From Lysobacteraceae bacterium UBA6001 (GTDB taxonomy: Bacteria; Pseudomonadota; Gammaproteobacteria; Xanthomonadales; Xanthomonadaceae), in assembly GCA_002429615.1 (NCBI GenBank), contig DJAN01000230.1, positions 1-27,582 of the forward strand: DNA of 27,582 nt, given 5' to 3'. Below, one piece after another: positions 22,592 to 27,582 of the stretch; position 1 is the stretch's first letter, and each line of letters begins with the position of its first letter. A program made the position numbers and the translations under genes. A model generated the notes under the pieces. That model was not told the origin of the DNA. It worked only from the letters and a program-made list of their open reading frames with translations, and made no database searches.

Positions 22592-22807
22592 ATGCCCAGC
22601 GTCAAAGTCCGCGAGAACGAGCCCTTCGAGTTTGCGCTCCGCCGTTTCAAGCGCACCTGCGAGAAGGCCGGCGTGCTGGCCGAGACCCGCAAGCGCGAGT
22701 TCTACGAAAAGCCGACCCAGGAGCGCAAGCGCAAGGCCGCTGCTGCGGTGAAGCGCCAGCTGCGCCGTTCGTCGCGCGACGTCACCAAGCGTCAGCGTCT
22801 GTACTGA
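22592..22807 (+). CDS. rpsU: 30S ribosomal protein bS21
   Basis: A 71-residue, highly basic small-subunit protein ([20 protein letters not shown] at the start, [10 protein letters not shown] at the end), essentially the textbook bS21 sequence and length. It helps base-pairing of the anti-Shine-Dalgarno during initiation. It has a strong promoter, a structured leader, and a good terminator 60 bp downstream. It is the first gene of the classical rpsU-dnaG-rpoD locus. Confidence 0.98.
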
Positions 22808-22867
22808 TACAGCGCTTTTCACCTGACCCGGGCGGCGCCATTGGCGCGGCCCAGGTTGCAGGGCCTG

Positions 22868-22899
22868 AAGCCGGCACGCGCGAGCGTCGCCGGCTTTTT
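22868..22899 (+). terminator. Rho-independent terminator after rpsU
   Basis: AAGCCGGC (22868-22875) pairs with GCCGGCTT (22889-22896). The stem extends through ACGC/GCGT across a bulged C with a GCGA loop, and is followed by a run of five T. A second, imperfect hairpin (ACCTG...CAGGT, 22821-22856) precedes it. It suggests rpsU is mostly monocistronic, with partial readthrough to yqeY. Confidence 0.85.
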
Positions 22900-22967
22900 G
22901 CTTTGGACGCCTTCACCGGCGCCCCACCCCGGCGGGACGTCCCGCCCATTCATCCAACAGGTGTTCC

Positions 22968-23414
22968 ATGACCCTCAAGCAGCAGCTCACCGAAGACATG
23001 AAGGCCGCCATGAAGGCGGGCGACAAGCACAGCCTGGGCGTGATCCGGCTGATCAACGCCGCCATCAAGCAGAAGGAAGTCGACGAGCGCGTGGAGCTGG
23101 ACGACGCGGCCGTGGTCGCCGTGCTGGACAAGATGGTCAAGCAGCGCAAGGACTCGGTGACCCAGTACGAGGCCGCCAACCGTGAAGACCTGGCCGCGGT
23201 CGAGCGCGAGGAGATCGTGGTGGTCGAGCGCTACCTGCCGGCCAAGATGGGCGAGACGGAGATCGTCGCCGCGATCCAGGCCGCCATCGCGCAGACCGGC
23301 GCCGCGGGCCCGGCCGACATGGGCAAGCTGATGGGCGTGCTCAAGCCCAAGCTCGCCGGCCAGGCCGACATGGGCCTGGTGTCCACGCTGGTGAAGCAGC
23401 AGCTCGCCGGCTGA
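22968..23414 (+). CDS. GatB/YqeY domain-containing protein
   Basis: A 148-residue YqeY-family protein. The sequence MTLKQQLTEDMKAAMKAGDK, the LINAAIKQKEVD helix and the C-terminal GPADMGKLMGVLKPKLAGQADMGLVSTLVKQQL match the tRNA-binding tail domain of GatB. The family is often encoded next to rpsU. A role in aminoacyl-tRNA handling is assumed from GatB homology, but has not been established. The ribosome-binding site is modest (CAGGTG). It lies 160 bp after rpsU, beyond the terminator. Confidence 0.95.
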   Translation: MTLKQQLTEDMKAAMKAGDKHSLGVIRLINAAIKQKEVDERVELDDAAVVAVLDKMVKQRKDSVTQYEAANREDLAAVEREEIVVVERYLPAKMGETEIVAAIQAAIAQTGAAGPADMGKLMGVLKPKLAGQADMGLVSTLVKQQLAG

Positions 23415-23425
23415 TCCAGCGGCAA

Positions 23426-23452
23426 GGCCGGGCGATCTGCGACCGCCCGGCC
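23426..23452. terminator. Perfect 9-bp hairpin between convergent yqeY and the secreted-protein gene
   Basis: GGCCGGGCG (23426-23434) and CGCCCGGCC (23444-23452) with a 9-nt loop, 11 bp after the yqeY stop and 38 bp from the convergent stop at 23491. No T-tract is present on either strand, so it may stabilise 3' ends or work with Rho. Confidence 0.6.
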
Positions 23453-23490
23453 GTTACCCCCAGGCGCTCAGCGCGCCTGGCGGTGGTCCC

Positions 23491-24414
23491 TCATTTCCGC
23501 GCCTGGCGGCAATCCTTCATCTCGATGCTGCCGCCGGTGACGTTCATCACCGTGCCTTCCAGCGTGGCGTAGTCCTGCGACTTCAACGTGCTGAAGAACG
23601 CCTTCTGGTCCGGTGCCAGGTTGCACTGGATCTGGAAGCGCGCACCGTTCATGTCCGCGCCATCGCGCACGTTGAAGATGCCGCGGCTCTTGGTCACCAG
23701 GTAGGCCACCTGGTCGGCACCGCTGTACTGGTTGTGCGAGACCGTATAGAGCTGGCCGTCGACGCGGTACTTCTTGCCGATGTAGCGCGCGTAGAACGGC
23801 AGCAGCGCCTGCGCGACCTGCTCGCTCGACTCCCGGCTCGAGCTTCCGCCCAGCATCATGTCCTTGAACGACAGCGTGCCGGCACCGGCCGAAGCGGTCT
23901 TCCTGGCTTCCTTCTCCAGCTTGGCCGACAGCTCGGTCGCGTCCACGCTCTCGTAGCGGTCCACGCCGTCGGCCTCGCGCGCGGCATTGGCGATCGCCTC
24001 GCCTTCCTTGCCACCCTTGACCTTGCCGAGGATGTCGCACAGTCCCTTGCGCGCATCTTCTTCCTTCACTGCCTGGCCGCGGGCCAGCTTCACGGTGATG
24101 GCGACGTTGCCACCGTTCTCGGCATTGACCATGAACACCAGCGGCAGGCGCAGCCCGCCCTGCACGTAGAAGAATTCGCCATTGCCCTTGGCGTCGTAGA
24201 CCTCGCCACCGGTTTCGAAACCTTCGTCCTTGGCGTAGCGGCGCACCTGGCCCAGCGCGCTGCGCGGCGTCAGGCCGGCAATCGTCACGGTGGAAAGGAA
24301 AGCCTGGCCGTTGCGCGGATCGCCGATGGACTTGAAGTTGTCCTCGCACGTGGGCGCAGCCTGCGCCGACCACGCCATTCCCAGGCACACGGCCGCCAAC
24401 AGAGTTCTCTTCAC
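23491..24414 (-). CDS. Secreted protein of unknown function
   Basis: A 307-residue exported protein with a signal peptide (MKRTLLAAVCLGMAWSAQA). The mature protein has Cys near the N-terminus (PTCEDNF), a mid-region KGLCDILG and C-terminal IQCNLAP and KDCRQ, so two disulphides are possible. The middle contains a basic/acidic helix (ATELSAKLEKEARKTA) and a Ser-rich linker (GGSSSRESSE). I recognise no domain. The second GTG (24414) is chosen over the GTG at 24420 because GGAG is 8 bases from it and only 2 from the other. It lies on the strand opposite to the rpsU-yqeY-dnaG genes and interrupts them. It is divergent from the BrkB-like gene. Confidence 0.75.
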   Translation of the reverse strand: MKRTLLAAVCLGMAWSAQAAPTCEDNFKSIGDPRNGQAFLSTVTIAGLTPRSALGQVRRYAKDEGFETGGEVYDAKGNGEFFYVQGGLRLPLVFMVNAENGGNVAITVKLARGQAVKEEDARKGLCDILGKVKGGKEGEAIANAAREADGVDRYESVDATELSAKLEKEARKTASAGAGTLSFKDMMLGGSSSRESSEQVAQALLPFYARYIGKKYRVDGQLYTVSHNQYSGADQVAYLVTKSRGIFNVRDGADMNGARFQIQCNLAPDQKAFFSTLKSQDYATLEGTVMNVTGGSIEMKDCRQARK

Positions 24415-24526
24415 GATCACATCTCCTTTGCGTTAATTGACTCCGAAAGCCATCCGCCACGGCCCGCGCGCCTGCGCGGGGCGTCTTTCCCTCGGATGAT
24501 CCCCGCGCCGATGATAACGCCACCAC

Positions 24527-25441
24527 ATGGATCTTGACCCGCACCTGCGCAAATACATCGACCGCGTGCAGCACAGCCTGCCGATGGCCCTGGCCAACCG
24601 TTTCGTCGAGATCGACGTGATGACCCAGGCCGCCTCGCTGTCGTTCTATGCCCTGCTCTCGCTGGCGCCGCTGCTGGTGCTGCTGCTGTGGCTCACCGCC
24701 TCGCTGTACCCGCCGGCGCAGGAGGCATTGGTGGCGCAGGTGGGCCAGTTGGCGGGCGGCAGCTCGGCGATGGTGGCGCAGACGGTGATCGACAACGCCA
24801 CCGCGCAGCCGGGCATGGGCACCATGGCCGGCAGCTGGAGCACGCTGCTGCTGTTCGTCGGCGCCACCGCGGTGTTCGCGCAGCTGCAGAACGCGCTGAA
24901 CCTGATCTTCCATACCGACCGCCAGCGCCTGGCCGGCATCGTGCCGTGGCTGAAGAAGCGCGTGTTCTCGTTCGGCGTGGTGCTGGCGCTGGGCTTCCTG
25001 CTGCTGGTGTCGATGATCGCCACCACCGCGCTGCAGGTGGCCTTCGCGCGCCTGCCCTCGGTGCTGCCGGCGGTGGGCTACGTGACCACGCTGCTGGTCT
25101 ATGTACTGGCCTTCGCCTTTCTCTACCGCTACCTGCCGGACCGGCTGGTGTCGTGGCGGCAGGCGATCCTGGGTGGCATCATCACCGCCGCGCTGTTCGC
25201 ACTTGGGCGCTACGCCATCGGGCTGTATATCAGCGAGGCCGCGCCGGGCAGCGCGTATGGCTCGATGGGCGCGCTGGTGGTGCTGCTGGTCTGGATGTAC
25301 TACGCCAGTGTGGTGTTCTTCGTCGGCGCGCTGATCACCGCGGTGATCGATGAGCGTACCCGGGCCCGCTACAAGCTGGCCGCGGCCGGCATCGACCCGG
25401 CCACCGCACCGCCGCCACACCGCCCCGCACCGGAAACCTGA
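24527..25441 (+). CDS. YihY/BrkB-family inner-membrane protein
   Basis: A 304-residue membrane protein with six predicted helices, of the YihY/BrkB (formerly ribonuclease BN-misassigned) family. Characteristic parts are MTQAASLSFYALLSLAPLLVLLL at helix 1, a polar loop with GSWSTLLLFVGATAVFAQLQNALNLIF, LPDRLVSWRQAILGGIITAALFALGR, and SAYGSMGALVVLLVWMYYASVVFFVGA. The C-terminal tail is Pro/Ala-rich. Function in the family is not settled; some members have been linked to serum resistance or transport. There is no clear Shine-Dalgarno before the ATG. The stop is 46 bp before dnaG, with a CCCGGGG/CCCCGGG hairpin (25445-25461) in between, so co-transcription is possible but modulated. Confidence 0.92.
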   Translation: MDLDPHLRKYIDRVQHSLPMALANRFVEIDVMTQAASLSFYALLSLAPLLVLLLWLTASLYPPAQEALVAQVGQLAGGSSAMVAQTVIDNATAQPGMGTMAGSWSTLLLFVGATAVFAQLQNALNLIFHTDRQRLAGIVPWLKKRVFSFGVVLALGFLLLVSMIATTALQVAFARLPSVLPAVGYVTTLLVYVLAFAFLYRYLPDRLVSWRQAILGGIITAALFALGRYAIGLYISEAAPGSAYGSMGALVVLLVWMYYASVVFFVGALITAVIDERTRARYKLAAAGIDPATAPPPHRPAPET

Positions 25442-25444
25442 AGC

Positions 25445-25461
25445 CCCGGGGCCGCCCCGGG
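25445..25461 (+). terminator. GC-rich hairpin between brkB-like gene and dnaG
   Basis: CCCGGGG (25445-25451) and CCCCGGG (25455-25461) around CCG, in the 46-bp gap. No T-tract follows. It could lower dnaG expression relative to the upstream gene, or be a processing site. Confidence 0.4.
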
Positions 25462-25487
25462 CGCGGCGCCCGTGGCATCCTATGCGG

Positions 25488-27218
25488 ATGGCCCGCATTC
25501 CCGACGCTTTCATCGACGACCTGCTCGCCCGGACGGACATCGTCGAGGTGATCAGTACGCGGGTGCCGCTCAAGCGCCAGGGCAAGGAATATTCCTCGCG
25601 CTGCCCGTTTCATGACGAGCGCTCGGCCTCGTTCACCGTCTCGCCGACCAAGCAGTTCTACCACTGCTTCGGCTGCGGCGCGCACGGCACCGCGATCAGC
25701 TTCCTGATGAACTACGACCGCCTCGAGTTCCTCGACGCGGTGGACGAACTGGCCAAGCGCGCCGGCATGGAAGTGCCGCGCGACACCCAGCAGCGCAACG
25801 CCGCCCAGCAGGATGACAGCCGCGACCTTTACGCCGCGCTCGACGCCGCCACGCGCTTCTTCCAGAAGCACCTGGACGGCAGCAGCAAGGCACAGGACTA
25901 CCTGCAGGGGCGCGGCGTCGATGCCGACACTCGCGCGCGCTTCTCCATCGGCTTCGCACCGGATGGCTACAGCGCCCTGAAGGACGCGCTGGGCACCGAC
26001 GAGCGCCGCATGAAGCTGCTCGACCGCGCCGGCCTGTTCTCCAAGAACGACCGCGGCCACGTCTACGACAAGTTCCGCGACCGGGTGATGTTCCCGATCT
26101 TCGACCGCCGCGGCCGCGTCATCGCCTTCGGCGGCCGCGTGCTGGAGAAGGATGACGGCCCGAAGTACCTCAACTCGCCGGAAACCGCGCTGTTCCACAA
26201 GGGCCGCGAACTGTACGGCCTGTGGCAGGTGCGCCAGGCGCATCAGAAGATCGAGCGCCTGATCGTGGTCGAGGGCTACATGGACGTGGTCTCGCTGTTC
26301 CAGTTCGGCGTCACCCAGGCGGTGGCGACGCTGGGCACCGCGACCACGCCGGAGCATGCCGAACTGCTGTTCCGCAACGCCCCGGACGTGTACTTCTGCT
26401 TCGACGGCGACAACGCCGGCCGCAAAGCGGGCTGGCGCGCGCTGGAATCGGTATTGCCGCGGATGAAGGATGGCCGCCAGGCCTTCTTCCTGTTCCTGCC
26501 CGATGGCGAGGATCCGGACACCATCGTGCGCAAGGAAGGCGCCGCCGCCTTCGACGAGCGCCTGAAGCAGGCCACGCCGCTGTCGCAGTTCTTCTTCGAC
26601 GAGATGTCGAAGGAGATCAACCTCAACACGCTGGACGGCCGCGCGCGGCTGGCCGAGCGTGCACGGCCGATGCTCGCGCAGATTCCCGATGGCGCCTTTG
26701 GCGACCTGATGCGCCAGCAGCTGGCACGGATGACCGGCGTCGGGGCCGGCGCGTCCAGCGCCGCGGCCGCACCGTCCGCCCCCCCGCGCCAGGTCACGCC
26801 TACGCACAAGCGCAGCCTGGTGCGCAGCGCCATCGCGATCCTGTTGCAGCAGCCCTCGCTGGCGGCCGGCATCGAGAACCATCGCGACTTCGCCGGCCTG
26901 CGCCTGCCCGGCGTGGAACTGCTGCTGGAGCTGATCGAGCTGGTGCAGCAGCGTCCGGAAATCACCACCGGCGCCCTGCTGGAGCACTATGCCGAGCGCG
27001 AGGAGCAGGCATCGCTGCACAAGCTGGCCGCGCAGGAACTGCCGGGTGACGCGCAGATCTGGGCGCAGGAGCTGCATGACGTCGCCGTGCAGCTTGAACA
27101 GCAGCTGGTGCGCCAGCGCATCGAGGAGCTGCAGGCCAAGCAGCGCGCGCAGGGCCTGGACGACACCGACAAATACGAGATGCGCGAGCTGCTCAAGGCC
27201 CGCGCCGCCTTCCGCTGA
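25488..27218 (+). CDS. dnaG: DNA primase
   Basis: A 576-residue replicative primase that makes RNA primers for DNA polymerase III. The N-terminal CHC2 zinc finger has ligands C39, H42, C60 and C63 (CPFH...CFGC). The RNA polymerase core contains FSIGFAPDGYSAL, DRVMFPIFDRRGRVIAFGGR and LNSPET. The Toprim motifs are E262 in VVEGYMDVV and D306/D308 in CFDGDNAGRKA. The C-terminal region (from about 450) is the DnaB-binding domain, after a Ser/Ala/Pro-rich linker. Start: ATG at 25488 (MARIPDAFIDDLLARTDIVEV) fits the family; an in-frame ATG two codons earlier (25482) is equally possible and neither has a clear Shine-Dalgarno. Weak initiation of dnaG is usual. It ends 10 bp before the next gene. Confidence 0.98.
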   Translation: MARIPDAFIDDLLARTDIVEVISTRVPLKRQGKEYSSRCPFHDERSASFTVSPTKQFYHCFGCGAHGTAISFLMNYDRLEFLDAVDELAKRAGMEVPRDTQQRNAAQQDDSRDLYAALDAATRFFQKHLDGSSKAQDYLQGRGVDADTRARFSIGFAPDGYSALKDALGTDERRMKLLDRAGLFSKNDRGHVYDKFRDRVMFPIFDRRGRVIAFGGRVLEKDDGPKYLNSPETALFHKGRELYGLWQVRQAHQKIERLIVVEGYMDVVSLFQFGVTQAVATLGTATTPEHAELLFRNAPDVYFCFDGDNAGRKAGWRALESVLPRMKDGRQAFFLFLPDGEDPDTIVRKEGAAAFDERLKQATPLSQFFFDEMSKEINLNTLDGRARLAERARPMLAQIPDGAFGDLMRQQLARMTGVGAGASSAAAAPSAPPRQVTPTHKRSLVRSAIAILLQQPSLAAGIENHRDFAGLRLPGVELLLELIELVQQRPEITTGALLEHYAEREEQASLHKLAAQELPGDAQIWAQELHDVAVQLEQQLVRQRIEELQAKQRAQGLDDTDKYEMRELLKARAAFR

Positions 27219-27228
27219 GGAATTCGCC

Positions 27229-27582
27229 ATGCCGTTGCGCCGCCTGCTTTGCCTCCTGCTGCTCCTGCCGGCGCTGTGGGCGCAGGCCGCCGGGCATCCT
27301 CCGCAGCTGCTGCGCCCGGGCCTGTACGTCGGCGGCCAACCTGATGAAGCGCAGTTGCGCGACCTCGCCGCCCGTGGCGTCACCACGGTGATCGACCTGC
27401 GCGCCGCCGACGAACCCCGCGGCTATGCCGAGGCCGACCTGGCGCGCTCACTAGGCCTGCATTACATGGCCCTTCCGGTAACGGGCGCGCAGGACATTAC
27501 CCCGACCAACGCCGCCGCCCTGCAGCGCGCGCTCGACGCAGCGCCCGGCCCGGTGCTGCTGCACTGCGCCTCCGGCAACCGT
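27229..27582 (+). CDS. Secreted phosphatase-like protein (DUF442/beta-lactamase-hydrolase-like type), C-terminus cut off by window edge
   Basis: 118 residues are visible. They start with a signal peptide (MPLRRLLCLLLLLPALWAQAAG) and continue with the dual-specificity-phosphatase-like fold: LLRPGLYVGGQPDEAQLRDLAARGVTTVIDLR, then VLLHCASGNR at the very end. The C-x4-R loop (C113, R118) is the shorter form seen in DUF442 and beta-lactamase-hydrolase-like proteins, not the HCx5R of tyrosine phosphatases. GAGG 8 bases before the ATG supports the start. It directly follows dnaG, where rpoD is more often found. A periplasmic phosphatase or sulfur-transfer-like role is possible; substrate unknown. 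Confidence 0.85.
   Translation, partial: MPLRRLLCLLLLLPALWAQAAGHPPQLLRPGLYVGGQPDEAQLRDLAARGVTTVIDLRAADEPRGYAEADLARSLGLHYMALPVTGAQDITPTNAAALQRALDAAPGPVLLHCASGNR

Noticed and set aside
24463..24480. Terminator upstream of the BrkB-like gene (CCCGCGC/GCGCGGG hairpin)
   Set aside because: No plus-strand gene ends there and the T-rich stretch after it is short; more likely a chance GC-rich dyad in the divergent spacer.
23468..25585. Long minus-strand open frame spanning the unknown secreted gene, the BrkB gene and the start of dnaG
   Set aside because: It runs antisense through the transmembrane BrkB gene and shifts frame against the secreted protein, whose signal peptide is in another frame; composition is shadow-like.
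25335..27386. Long minus-strand open frame antisense to dnaG
   Set aside because: dnaG has all catalytic motifs in the plus frame; the antisense frame is Gln/His/Val-rich with no recognisable family.

Overview
The window is high-GC, gene-dense chromosomal DNA, most likely from a member of the Xanthomonadaceae/Lysobacteraceae (Lysobacter, Luteimonas, Pseudoxanthomonas or Stenotrophomonas type). This assignment is inferred from GTAGGAGCGGCTTCAGCCGCGAC-type REP elements, an Oar-like TonB-dependent receptor, signal-peptide-rich proteins and the tsaD<>rpsU-yqeY...dnaG arrangement. I see no tRNA, rRNA, CRISPR array, insertion sequence or prophage gene.

Layout. 1-2521 (minus strand): the N-terminal two thirds of a 2-oxoadipate dioxygenase/decarboxylase (DUF1338, HglS-like), a small secreted protein, a HAD hydrolase and a secreted EF-hand protein followed by a strong UUCG-loop terminator. 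2740-10307 (minus strand): a six-gene run, in transcription order a secreted transglutaminase-like protein, an Oar-like TonB-dependent receptor, a secreted serine hydrolase of the class C beta-lactamase fold, a secreted VanX-type D-Ala-D-Ala dipeptidase, a CPXCG cysteine-rich protein and a small membrane protein. 10437-15957 (plus strand), divergent from it: a secreted SH3/NlpC-P60 endopeptidase, an L-Ala-D/L-Glu epimerase, an RpiR-family regulator, a secreted YkuD-like L,D-transpeptidase and an APC permease. These genes are very tightly packed, with two ATGA stop/start overlaps.

Together the two divergent arms look like a complete route for dismantling, importing and catabolising murein peptides. 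There is an outer-membrane receptor, periplasmic enzymes acting on D-Ala-D-Ala and gamma-D-Glu linkages, an inner-membrane permease, a cytoplasmic epimerase and a local regulator. The arms face each other across an AT-rich control region with a duplicated motif. This is the most interesting part of the window; the assembled pathway is inference, while the individual enzyme families are well supported.

15970-21419: a CcdC-like membrane protein, a small acidic conserved protein, a PQQ-dependent sugar dehydrogenase, a YciI-like protein, a repeat-rich convergent spacer (13-bp tandem repeat plus three REP hairpins), a GH3 beta-glucosidase with a LacI-type operator and no signal peptide, and folB. 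21412-27582: tsaD, divergent from the macromolecular-synthesis locus (rpsU, yqeY, then dnaG). An opposite-strand secreted protein of unknown function and a YihY/BrkB membrane protein lie between yqeY and dnaG. A truncated phosphatase-like gene (DUF442 type) runs off the right edge.
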